NCBI GenBank assembly: GCA_910587705.1
Contig: CAJUMX010000004.1
Span: 124,001-188,000 of the forward strand
Direction of reading: 5' to 3'
Origin: an uncultured Oscillibacter sp.
Lineage (GTDB): Bacteria > Bacillota > Clostridia > Oscillospirales > Oscillospiraceae
Length of the DNA stretch: 64,000 nt
Below the pieces are notes generated by a model. It was not told the origin of the DNA. It did no database searches and saw only the letters and a list, made by a program, of their open reading frames with translations. The translations under genes and the position numbers were made by a program. Below are positions 25,594-33,142 of this stretch, piece by piece (the stretch's first letter is position 1; each line of letters starts with the position of its first letter).

Positions 25594-25988
25594 TTACAGT
25601 TCATAGTCCGTTTCCGTGATGCCGATTTCCGCGTTTTTATAGTCCATCAGGTAGCTCAAAATCTCCGGCTTCCGGGCGGAGGCCGGACCTCCTTCACGGC
25701 GCTGCGGTAAAACGCCAAGCGCCCGATCTCCGTAACCCCCTCCGTCACCGTCACCGTCTCGCTCTTTCCAAAGGCGAACAGCAGCAGCAAGGCCCCGTCC
25801 TCCTTCCGCTGAAGAAGAACGTCCCTCTGCGCCAGGAAACAGGGGTTTTCCTTGGCAACCCGGACGTTCCGCAGAGAGGAGCCGGAGAAAGCCTTTGGCC
25901 CGATCTCCGTCAGCGTGGAGGGAAACACCACCTCCGTAATGCGGTTGGCGAGGCTCTTGTGCTCCCGATCAATCCCCCTGGGAATCAC
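25594..25988 (-). pseudogene. Broken third LRR gene
   Basis: A short LRR_5 segment (ITEVVFPSTLTEIGPKAFSG through VTEGVTEIGRLAFYRSAV) runs into a stop after KEVRPPPGSRRF. In the next frame the sequence resumes with a C-terminal tail, RKPEILSYLMDYKNAEIG, ending ETDYEL at 25594, just before the VWA start. This is best read as an internal deletion that joined the LRR block to the tail out of frame. The 5' side is also poor: only a GTG with no ribosome-binding site. Its place directly before the VWA gene matches the intact LRR gene before the VWA gene of module B. Confidence 0.68.
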
Positions 25989-26086
25989 ATGGTCCGGGGC
26001 TCCTTTTCCGTCTGCTCTCCGGGCCCTTCCACCGGACCCTTTCGCGCTTCCCCGTCATCCGTGGCTTCTCAAGCCACCGGAGCCTC

Positions 26087-26509
26087 TCAATACAGCGTCC
26101 CCTCGTTCTCCTCAAACAGACTGTCGTTTACCGCCGCCAGCGACGTGCCGTGGATGATGCCGTGGAGAATGATGGCGTCCCGCTTCAAACGCGGATACAG
26201 CGGCGCGAAACCGGCCCGCTTCAAAAGCTGCTGGGTTTCCTCCAGCGATGTTTCCAGACCGAAGCAGATGCACAGCAAACGGTCCCGGGAGGGATTCCGC
26301 CGCCCGGAGAGCACTTGATACAAATAGACCTCGCTCATGCCGCCGTTTCTCGCCACGGCGGCTTTCGTCACGCCCTTTTCGTCGAAGAGGCGCAAAAGCT
26401 GCTCCGTCAGGCCCCAGCTCACAAACTGGTCTCCGTTCTCCTTCAAATACTCGTCCAAATGAGGCTGGCTTAAAAGCTCGTCCCGCAGGTCGCTCGTGTC
26501 CTTCTTCAT
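26087..26509 (-). CDS. XRE-family regulator, probable head of the island regulon
   Basis: This 140-aa DNA-binding protein has a Cro/C1-type HTH in TKAAVARNGGMSEVYLYQVL followed by SGRRNPSRDRLL, and a conserved C-terminal region with LKRAGFAPLYPRLKRD. The start is ATG 26509 with GGAGAAAA at good spacing; the frame opens 18 codons earlier without a site. It is read divergently from the Ser/Thr kinase gene and lies upstream of the LRR/VWA/MoxR genes on its own strand. A palindrome in its control region recurs twice near 30.3 kb. I infer that it binds this palindrome; that is not shown. Confidence 0.78.
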   Translation of the reverse strand: MKKDTSDLRDELLSQPHLDEYLKENGDQFVSWGLTEQLLRLFDEKGVTKAAVARNGGMSEVYLYQVLSGRRNPSRDRLLCICFGLETSLEETQQLLKRAGFAPLYPRLKRDAIILHGIIHGTSLAAVNDSLFEENEGTLY

Positions 26510-26587
26510 GAGATTTTCTCCTTTACTTTCCCCACAAATCGCAGTATACTTAGGTATTATCATATACTCTTAAAACGAAAAAAGCCA

Positions 26588-26602
26588 TATGCAGACAGCA
26601 TA
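26588..26602. promoter_or_regulatory. TATGC-N5-GCATA palindrome, site 1
   Basis: TATGCAGACAGCATA lies between the divergent XRE and kinase genes, about 80 bp from the XRE start. It differs at one base from the site at 30358. The flanking CCA before the site is shared with site 2. Confidence 0.72.
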
Positions 26603-26616
26603 GGGTACGCGCTTTT

Positions 26617-27333
26617 TTGAGGAGGCGGTCTTTTATTTACGCTTGGCTCTCCAGCGTCATTCAGCTGGAATTTGAAGAGGTCCGTCCCCTTAAGGAAGGC
26701 CCGCGGGGCGGCGTTTTCCTCCTTCGCCACAAAAAAACGGGGAGGCTCCTGGTTTTCCGCCGCTTCTCCGGCAGCGGAGAGGTCTACCGAAAGCTGCTGC
26801 ACTACTCCTGCCGGAACCTTCCGGAAGTTCTGGAAACGGCGGAGCAGGAGGGCAAGGTTCTGGTGCTGGAAGAATTTATCCAGGGGGACACCCTGGACTT
26901 TCTTTTGAAAGCCGCTCCCCTCTCCCCCAAGGCGACCCGGGAAATCATCATCCAGCTCTGCCAGGCTCTGTGGGTGCTGCACTCCTTCGGCGCGGTCCAC
27001 CGGGATATCAAGCCGGAAAACGTCATCCTCCGGGAACGGGAGGCAGTGCTGATCGACTTTGACGCCGCCCGCCTCCACAAGCCCGCCCACGAAAACGACA
27101 CCGTGGTCCTGGGGACCACCGGCTTCGCCGCGCCAGAGCAGTACGGCCTCTCCCAGTCCGACGCCAGGGCGGACATCTACTCCCTGGGCGTGCTGATGAA
27201 CGTTATGCTCACTGGGGAGCATCCCTCCCGAAAGCTGGCGGATGGTCGCCTGGGCCGGGTGGTCCAGCGGTGCACCCAAGTGAACCCGGAAAAACGCTAT
27301 CGGAGCGTAATCCATCTGATGGAGGCGATTTGA
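26617..27333 (+). CDS. Small serine/threonine protein kinase with altered catalytic motifs
   Basis: A Hanks-type kinase fold is clear: HRDIKPEN catalytic loop (128-135), DFD (147-149) instead of DFG, and TTGFAAPEQYG. The beta-3 lysine of the VAIK motif appears to be Arg (LLVFRRF, 45-50), and the glycine loop is GPRGG. Activity is therefore uncertain. There is no membrane helix or PASTA domain; at about 235 aa it is only a kinase domain. The start is unclear: TTG 26617 lies upstream of the only Shine-Dalgarno (AGGAGG at 26620), which instead fits an ATT codon near 26635. The next gene starts 2 nt after its stop. Confidence 0.8.
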   Translation: MRRRSFIYAWLSSVIQLEFEEVRPLKEGPRGGVFLLRHKKTGRLLVFRRFSGSGEVYRKLLHYSCRNLPEVLETAEQEGKVLVLEEFIQGDTLDFLLKAAPLSPKATREIIIQLCQALWVLHSFGAVHRDIKPENVILREREAVLIDFDAARLHKPAHENDTVVLGTTGFAAPEQYGLSQSDARADIYSLGVLMNVMLTGEHPSRKLADGRLGRVVQRCTQVNPEKRYRSVIHLMEAI

Positions 27334-27335
27334 CT

Positions 27336-28601
27336 ATGAAAGCCTGTCCCCACTGCGGCGCGGTTCTCCCGGACGAGGCATCCTTCTGCCCCAGCTGCGC
27401 AAAGAGCGTCGTCATCCGCGAAAAAAGCCGAAGCCATAGCCGCCTGCCCGCAAGGATACGGTACGGCCTCCTTGCCGTTCTGGCGGCGGTCCTTCTGGCG
27501 GTCCTTATCTGGAGTCTCCCGCCAAAGACCTATGACAACGGAACCGCCGAGGCCCTTTATGACACAAAGGGCCGGACCTATCAGCTCTGCATCGCCTGGG
27601 CCGATACGCCCACGGTGCCCTTCAGCGATCGATATACCTCCACGGCGGTGAACTTTGACGGCCGGTATCCCTCCCTGCTCTTTATCAATGACGCGAGCAC
27701 CGGGGAGGACGCCGCCGAAGAATTTCTGTCCCAGGTGGAGCGTATCAGCGCCGAATTTGTCAGCCTCAGCGCCGACGGCAAACAACCGGACATGCGACTC
27801 TCCTGTACCCCTCCCACCCGGCAAACGGACTATGTCCCTCACGCCGCCAGCATCACGTATGTGGATTATTGCCTCTGGAACGACGGGGACTACGAGGCGC
27901 AGCTTCTCCTCACGGTGAATATGAAAAACGGCGATACCATCCGGCTCCGGCAGGTCCATCATTTTCACGCCACCCCAACCTATACCTATACCCCGAAGGA
28001 CGCTCCCATGAACACAACGGAGGAGCTCCAGGCCCTGCTGGAGGAACTTGGCCGCACGGCGGAATCCGACGCGGAGATCAACATTCATCTTCCCCCTGTG
28101 GCCTATGAGGGGGAACTGGTGCTGAATCGCCTGGCGGTGAACCTCTACGGCAGCCTCGACCAGACAGGCGCGCGCACCACCTTTACCGGCCCTGTCTACC
28201 TCGCGTACTCCGGCGGCGTCGTCTCCTTCTTCGAGAGCATTGATTTCACGGGAAGCGGCGGCACAGGCGTCTCCGCCTCGTCCCGCCTTCACCTGACGAA
28301 CTGCCGCCTCTCCGGGTGGGACACCGCCGTTTTCTGTTCGGAAAGCGCATGGGTCAACACGGACCAATGTATCTTCTCGGACAACGGCGTCGGCCTCCAC
28401 ATTAACAATGTAGAGCCCAATATCTCGGACAGCCGCTTTGAAGGCAACACCTTCCAAGGAAACCAAACCGCCGTCCTGCTGGAGCAGGTAGGCGTAGAGA
28501 CACCCTTGAAATTTCCCAGCACCCTCTTCTCTGGCAACGGTACGGACATTGACAACCGCTGCGGCCAGGAGCTGGACCTGGACCGGACGATTTTCCAGTA
28601 A
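27336..28601 (+). CDS. Membrane-anchored zinc-ribbon/beta-helix protein
   Basis: This 421-aa protein has three parts. Residues 1-26 are a zinc ribbon (CPHCGAVLP...FCPSC), followed by a basic stretch. A single membrane helix lies at about 43-63. The rest, about 355 aa, is predicted outside the membrane; from about residue 220 it has repeats typical of a right-handed parallel beta-helix (SSRLHLTNCRLSGWDTAVF, INNVEPNISDSRFEGNTFQG). The start is ATG 27336 with GGAGGCGATT overlapping the kinase stop. It may be a kinase partner or sensor in the envelope. The function is unknown. Confidence 0.75.
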   Translation: MKACPHCGAVLPDEASFCPSCAKSVVIREKSRSHSRLPARIRYGLLAVLAAVLLAVLIWSLPPKTYDNGTAEALYDTKGRTYQLCIAWADTPTVPFSDRYTSTAVNFDGRYPSLLFINDASTGEDAAEEFLSQVERISAEFVSLSADGKQPDMRLSCTPPTRQTDYVPHAASITYVDYCLWNDGDYEAQLLLTVNMKNGDTIRLRQVHHFHATPTYTYTPKDAPMNTTEELQALLEELGRTAESDAEINIHLPPVAYEGELVLNRLAVNLYGSLDQTGARTTFTGPVYLAYSGGVVSFFESIDFTGSGGTGVSASSRLHLTNCRLSGWDTAVFCSESAWVNTDQCIFSDNGVGLHINNVEPNISDSRFEGNTFQGNQTAVLLEQVGVETPLKFPSTLFSGNGTDIDNRCGQELDLDRTIFQ

Positions 28602-28612
28602 CCCTCCATACA

Positions 28613-28647
28613 AACGGCCCCAGGCGTATACTGCGCCTGGGGCCGTT
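28613..28647. terminator. Bidirectional terminator
   Basis: A perfect 14-bp stem (28613-28626 with 28634-28647) has a 7-nt loop. It lies between the convergent beta-helix and exonuclease genes, 12 nt after one stop and 5 nt after the other. Confidence 0.85.
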
Positions 28648-28652
28648 CCCTT

Positions 28653-29984
28653 TTACCGGGCCAGTTCCTTCAATTTTCCATATAGCAGGGCGTTGGCCTG
28701 GGCGTCGCACCAGGCCCGGTGGGCGTCGGGTTGAGCAATGCCGAACACCTCGGACAGATACTCCAGCTTCACATTCTCCCAGCCCTGGGCCTCCTTGAGG
28801 GTGCGGGCAAAGCGATACGTATCAAAGAAGGGGTTCTCCAGCCGGACCCCCGCCCTCCGGGCCGCAGTGTCTATGTAGTGGAGGTCCGACTGCTTGATGT
28901 TGTGCCCCACCAGCACGCTGTTCCCCGCGAAGGCCGCAAAGAGGCGGATGGCCTCCTCCACTCCCGGCTGGTCCGCCACCATCTCGTCGGTGATGTGGGT
29001 AACGCGGGCGATGCGGGGGATGATCTTCCGCCCCGGGTTCACCAGCTGGGAGAAGGTCTCCGTGATCTCTCCGTTCACCACCCGCACCGCGCCGATCTCC
29101 GTAATCTCGGCGGGGGCGTCGCCGTTGGCGGCTCCGTAGGTGCCGCTGGTCTCCAGGTCGAAGCAGACGAAGGACTCAAAGTCCGGCCGGGTAAGCTCCG
29201 GCATGGGCTGGGGGCGGTTGTCCTCCAAAACCTCGCAGTCCACCCCCAGCATGGACAGCACCTCCATCACCTGGGCCAGCTCCTCCGCGCCGCCCCTCAG
29301 GCGCAGGGTCAAATCCCCCCGGCGGCGGTCGGTGGAAACCGGGGCGGCGGCCTTCGGCGCGGATACCGCCGTAAGCTGGCTCCGGTACTCGGCGAGACCG
29401 GCCGTAGAGAGGGTTTCCAGGTATTTGGCGGTGACGGCCCCGGCGTGGGGCCCGGCGGTGGTTTGGATGCTGTTCAGGTCCCAGGCGGTTCTGGTGATCT
29501 TCGCGTCCACGGCGGTTTGCCAGGTCTTGGCGGAGGTGGACTTGTTCAGCCACTTCGCCTCAAAAAACGCGGGGCTGTTCAAAACCCGCGCGGCCAGGCC
29601 GCCCAAGGCGCCGCTCCGCTGGAAAAAGTACGCCTCAATTTCCCGGCGCTTCGCGGCCTTTTCCCGCTCCTCCATCTCGGAGACGAAGGTCTTGATCTCA
29701 TCCAGCGGCGCGTCCACCATGGCCAGCAGCTCTTTCACCTGGGCCTCGAAGTCCTGATACGGGGCAAGATAGGCCTTCTTAATCTCCTTGCGGCGGTCGT
29801 CGATGTCCCGCCGCAGGCGGGAAAGTTCCTTCTTGTCGGCCTTGGCGTCGGCTAAACGGTCCTCCGTGTAGACCATGCCTTCATAGCGGGCCAGGACGGC
29901 GGTGAGGGCCGTTTTCAGCTCCTGAAAGTTGTCGATGGAAACCTGTCCCGGCTGCTGGCGGGACAGAAGCTGCAATTCATCCAT
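28653..29984 (-). CDS. DUF1351-DnaQ-type 3'-5' exonuclease fusion
   Basis: The N-terminal half (about residues 15-215) is a DUF1351 domain with long coiled helices (KADKKELSRLRRDIDDRRKE). That domain is normally a stand-alone phage protein found beside recombination genes. The C-terminal part (about 270-443) is a DEDDh exonuclease: FDLETS (Asp276, Glu278), VGHN with Asp367, and AHRAWCDA (His422, Asp427), so all catalytic residues are present. The start ATG 29984 has AAAGGAG; 23 upstream codons lack one. It follows a 52-aa gene on the same strand. It could process DNA or RNA ends for the adjacent helicase operon. The fusion is unusual to me. Confidence 0.83.
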   Translation of the reverse strand: MDELQLLSRQQPGQVSIDNFQELKTALTAVLARYEGMVYTEDRLADAKADKKELSRLRRDIDDRRKEIKKAYLAPYQDFEAQVKELLAMVDAPLDEIKTFVSEMEEREKAAKRREIEAYFFQRSGALGGLAARVLNSPAFFEAKWLNKSTSAKTWQTAVDAKITRTAWDLNSIQTTAGPHAGAVTAKYLETLSTAGLAEYRSQLTAVSAPKAAAPVSTDRRRGDLTLRLRGGAEELAQVMEVLSMLGVDCEVLEDNRPQPMPELTRPDFESFVCFDLETSGTYGAANGDAPAEITEIGAVRVVNGEITETFSQLVNPGRKIIPRIARVTHITDEMVADQPGVEEAIRLFAAFAGNSVLVGHNIKQSDLHYIDTAARRAGVRLENPFFDTYRFARTLKEAQGWENVKLEYLSEVFGIAQPDAHRAWCDAQANALLYGKLKELAR

Positions 29985-30085
29985 GGGGAAAACTCCTTTC
30001 CAACATATGGCGTACCGGGGAAGCGCCTTGCATTTCACGCGGTTCTCTCTCATGATATAATTCTATCGTTTGTTGATTTGTCCCC

Positions 30086-30244
30086 TCAGCCCCGGCCATA
30101 CCGCCGGGCGATTTCCTCCAGCTCGTCCCCGTCCGCCCGGCGAATCTCGTCCGTATCCAAAATCATGGCCCCCAGGCCGGAAAACGCTCCGGCGTAAGCC
30201 TCCTCCAGGAGTTCCTTTCGCAAGTCCTCCGTTTCCCGTTCCAT
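30086..30244 (-). CDS. Small acidic protein, 52 aa, unknown
   Basis: This ORF has a strong ribosome-binding site (GGAGGACAGC before ATG 30244) and encodes a mostly helical, acidic peptide starting MERETEDLRKELLEEAYAG and ending with EIARRYGRG. It has no Cys, no membrane segment and no family that I know. It sits about 100 nt before the exonuclease gene on the same strand, and its control region contains two palindromic sites. It may belong to the same operon. Confidence 0.7.
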   Translation of the reverse strand: MERETEDLRKELLEEAYAGAFSGLGAMILDTDEIRRADGDELEEIARRYGRG

Positions 30245-30319
30245 GCTGTCCTCCTTCCGCCGCTCTACACGGCTCTGTTATCTCTTCTTTACTCTACCAA
30301 TTTTAAGCAGGAAAAACCA

Positions 30320-30334
30320 TATGCAGACTGCATC
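30320..30334. promoter_or_regulatory. TATGC-N5-GCATM palindrome, site 2
   Basis: TATGCAGACTGCATC, preceded by AAAAACCA, matches site 1 in 12 of 15 positions plus part of the flank. It lies in the divergent region between the 52-aa gene and the alpha-CTD/sigma operon, 38 bp from site 3. Confidence 0.72.
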
Positions 30335-30357
30335 GTGTCCCATATTTTTTTCAACAC

Positions 30358-30372
30358 TATGCAGACTGCATA
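30358..30372. promoter_or_regulatory. TATGC-N5-GCATA palindrome, site 3
   Basis: TATGCAGACTGCATA is a near-perfect palindrome and ends just upstream of the -35 position expected for the -10 TATATT at 30396. Sites 2 and 3 are 38 bp apart centre to centre, between three and four helical turns. Confidence 0.75.
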
Positions 30373-30395
30373 TGGCTAATGCCGGGGCTATATGG

Positions 30396-30401
30396 TATAT
30401 T
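30396..30401 (+). promoter_or_regulatory. Probable -10 element of the alpha-CTD/sigma-ParB-SNF2 operon
   Basis: TATATT lies about 80 bp before the start codon. The -35 region 17 bp upstream (TGGCTA) is weak and abuts the palindrome at 30358, so an activator or repressor bound there could control this promoter. Confidence 0.4.
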
Positions 30402-30479
30402 AGAGATAAAGATTTTGCATAATCGCCTGGATGTTTTATGAATTGGCCGTCATCAAATCAAGTGAAAAGGGACATTGCT

Positions 30480-33140
30480 ATGCTGTATCTGACACGGGAG
30501 GACTCCGTGGAGCTTCTCCCTCTCTCCGTGCGCTCCAGCAACTGCCTGCGGCGGGCGGGCATCCACACCGTAGGTCAGCTGCTAAACTACCCGGCGGACG
30601 CATGGCCGGACATTCGGAACATGGGAACCAAGAGCGTGGACGAGGTATTGAGCCTTACTGCCCGCATCCGCGCCGGGGACGGATTCGGGCTGGTGGCCTC
30701 CAAGCCCAAGCCGCCGGGACCCCCGCCGCTGCCCCGCCTGCCGGACATCCCGGTCCGGGAGCTGGGGCTGTCTGTCCGGGCGAATAACTGCTTAGAGCAC
30801 ATGGGCGTGCGCACCGCGGCGGATTTGTCCGACGCCACCCTGGAATCCCTGCTGGCGGTGAAGAACATGGGGTCCAAAACCGCCGCGCAGATCATGGAGA
30901 AGCTGGAAGCGCTGCGGGAGGAATTCTCCTTCCCCAGCCCAGAGGGAGCGGAGGCGGTCGAAGAACCCAGTGATACGCTGTACACGGCAGTAAAGAGCCT
31001 GGCCTCGTTCACCGGATTGTCCCAGGGGGACCTGCTCCGGCTTCTGGCCTCCTGCCGGGAGGCATCCCCCGGCGCGGAAAAAGCGGAGCTTTTGGACCTG
31101 GCCTTTCAGCAGCCACCCATCCGCCGGGAGGCCCTCCGGGCCATCCTCCGGCTGCTGGAACAGTACGAGGAAGGCGTCAGCCCGGAAGAGTTTCTAAAGC
31201 ATCTGCCCGATGAAACCTCCCTCAAAACGCTAAATCTGCTTTTAGGGGTCCTGCTGCGCCGAGAGCAAATTACCCTGCGGAATAACCGGGTCCGCCGCCG
31301 CTGGCCCACCGCCCGGGAGTTTGCGGAGCATATAAGCGACCAGCGGCAGCGGGATATCCTGCTCTCCCGTCTCCGGGGAGAAACCCTGGAGGAAATCGGC
31401 CAGCGCCTGGGCGTGGTCCGGGAGCGGGTCCGGCAGCTGATGAAAAAGGCCCTATCCAGACGCCCTCGGCTCTATGAGGACCAATACCAGTACCTGTTCA
31501 ATCACTATGATTTTTCCATGGAGGAGTTCCGTCTGGCCTTCGACGAGCCGGAGGAAACCTATCACTACCTGGAAATGGTGCGTCCCAAAGGAGAGCGAAA
31601 GCCGATCCGGGAAGTGCTGGCGGATGAAAGCGTCCCCGTTCCCCTCCGGCGCAAAGCGGAGCGGGCGGTTTACAGGCAGTATGTGACCATCGACGGTGTC
31701 CGGGTCCTGAAGGACCGCCAGGAGCTGATCCGTTACGCCGTGCGGACTTTCTGCCGGGAAATCACCGGCATAGACGAATTTATCCTTCAATATCAGCGGC
31801 TTTTGGAATCCCTGGGTCTGGAACAGGACGCTTCTCTTACGATTGAGTCCCCGGTCTACATTGAAAACCGTCTCCAAATCTTCCGTTACGTCCTCTGGGG
31901 ACAGTGGCGGCGGTTCCGCTATTACCCCATTGACGGCCAGGACTTCACGGCGCTGCTGGAAGCCCTGGACCTCACCCAGTACGAGGATGTGGAAATCACC
32001 TCCCTGAAGCTCTTCCGGGACCACCCGGAGCTTATGGCAGAGTATGACATCCGGGATGAATACGAGCTGCACAATCTCCTGAAAAAAATCTGGCCCCAGG
32101 ACGGCGGCCGGGTTCAGTTTAAGAGGATGCCCACCATTGAGATCGGCACGCCGGACCGTGACCGGCAGGTACTGGACCTGCTGTGGCAATGCGCTCCCAT
32201 TTCCAACACCGATTTGGCTCAGCACTATGAGGATGCCTACGGTGTGAAAAGCGCGACCGTCCTGGGAAGCTACTTCTCCTGTATTGACCCCTATTTCCAC
32301 GGAGGCGTTTACCGCATCGACCAGCCGCCGCTGCCGGAGGAACAGCAGCGCCGCATGAAAGCGTTGCTGACGGAGGATTTCTACCCCATGCCGGAGCTTC
32401 GGCGCCTCTACCGGCGGGAGTTTCCGGACAGCGACCCTGGAAGCCTCAATCCCTTCGTGCTGAAAAGCCTGGGTTTTCATCCTTACGAGGGCTATGTGGT
32501 ATCCATGTGCTATTCCGGCGCCGCCGATTACTTCCGCCATCTGCTGGCCGGCGCTGACATCGTTGATATGACCCAGCAGAACCGCCGCTACACAGACATC
32601 CGCGCCTATTACTCTGAGCTGGACGACCTCAAGTCCCGGCGGGAAATCGTGGAGTTTCTGCCCCTTCAATACCTCTCCCTCCGGCGGCTCCAGTCCGCCG
32701 GAGTGGATGCCGGGGACCTGGCGGAATACTGCGCCGATGTGTGTGCGTTCACCCGGGCCAGCGAGTACTTCACCGTCACCTCCCTCCGGCAGGAGGGCTT
32801 CACCCACCCCCTGGACGACCTGGGCTTTGAGGAGTGGTTCTACGGCTCTTTGCTGGCGGAGGACCCGGAGCGCTTTGCTTACCGCCGCATGGGCGGGACC
32901 CGGCTGTTTTTCCGGGGCCGGAAAAATGTCCAGCTGGCGGACTTCCTCCGCTGGCTGGTGGAGGCGGAGCCCAGCGGGCGCATCGATATTTACGAGCTCC
33001 AGGAGACGCTGGAGCGGCAATACGGAATCTCCATCCCGCTTTACAAGCTGATAGAGGTAGCCCAGAACTCCGAGCTGTACTACGACCCCATCATGAAAGC
33101 GGCCTACATTGACTACGACACATATCTGGAGGAAATTTGA
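30480..33140 (+). CDS. Double alpha-CTD / sigma-70 region 4 protein of unknown role
   Basis: This 886-aa protein starts with two domains like the C-terminal domain of RNA polymerase alpha (about residues 10-62: LSVRSSNCLRRAGIHTVGQLL; and 92-145: LSVRANNCLEHMGVRTAADL), each a helix-hairpin-helix with the NMGxKS loop. A sigma region 4-like HTH follows (about 285-330: GETLEEIGQRLGVVRERVRQ). The last 550 residues match nothing that I know. The start is ATG 30480, behind AAAAGGGAC; a start 14 codons earlier lacks a site. It overlaps the control region of the ParB-like gene by its stop. It probably binds DNA or the transcription machinery. Confidence 0.75.
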   Translation: MLYLTREDSVELLPLSVRSSNCLRRAGIHTVGQLLNYPADAWPDIRNMGTKSVDEVLSLTARIRAGDGFGLVASKPKPPGPPPLPRLPDIPVRELGLSVRANNCLEHMGVRTAADLSDATLESLLAVKNMGSKTAAQIMEKLEALREEFSFPSPEGAEAVEEPSDTLYTAVKSLASFTGLSQGDLLRLLASCREASPGAEKAELLDLAFQQPPIRREALRAILRLLEQYEEGVSPEEFLKHLPDETSLKTLNLLLGVLLRREQITLRNNRVRRRWPTAREFAEHISDQRQRDILLSRLRGETLEEIGQRLGVVRERVRQLMKKALSRRPRLYEDQYQYLFNHYDFSMEEFRLAFDEPEETYHYLEMVRPKGERKPIREVLADESVPVPLRRKAERAVYRQYVTIDGVRVLKDRQELIRYAVRTFCREITGIDEFILQYQRLLESLGLEQDASLTIESPVYIENRLQIFRYVLWGQWRRFRYYPIDGQDFTALLEALDLTQYEDVEITSLKLFRDHPELMAEYDIRDEYELHNLLKKIWPQDGGRVQFKRMPTIEIGTPDRDRQVLDLLWQCAPISNTDLAQHYEDAYGVKSATVLGSYFSCIDPYFHGGVYRIDQPPLPEEQQRRMKALLTEDFYPMPELRRLYRREFPDSDPGSLNPFVLKSLGFHPYEGYVVSMCYSGAADYFRHLLAGADIVDMTQQNRRYTDIRAYYSELDDLKSRREIVEFLPLQYLSLRRLQSAGVDAGDLAEYCADVCAFTRASEYFTVTSLRQEGFTHPLDDLGFEEWFYGSLLAEDPERFAYRRMGGTRLFFRGRKNVQLADFLRWLVEAEPSGRIDIYELQETLERQYGISIPLYKLIEVAQNSELYYDPIMKAAYIDYDTYLEEI

Positions 33141-33142
33141 CC

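Noticed and set aside
24166..27333. TerY-P-like VWA/kinase/phosphatase defence triad
   Set aside because: A VWA protein and a kinase are close, but on opposite strands, with no PP2C phosphatase, and the VWA protein carries a DUF2201 domain instead.
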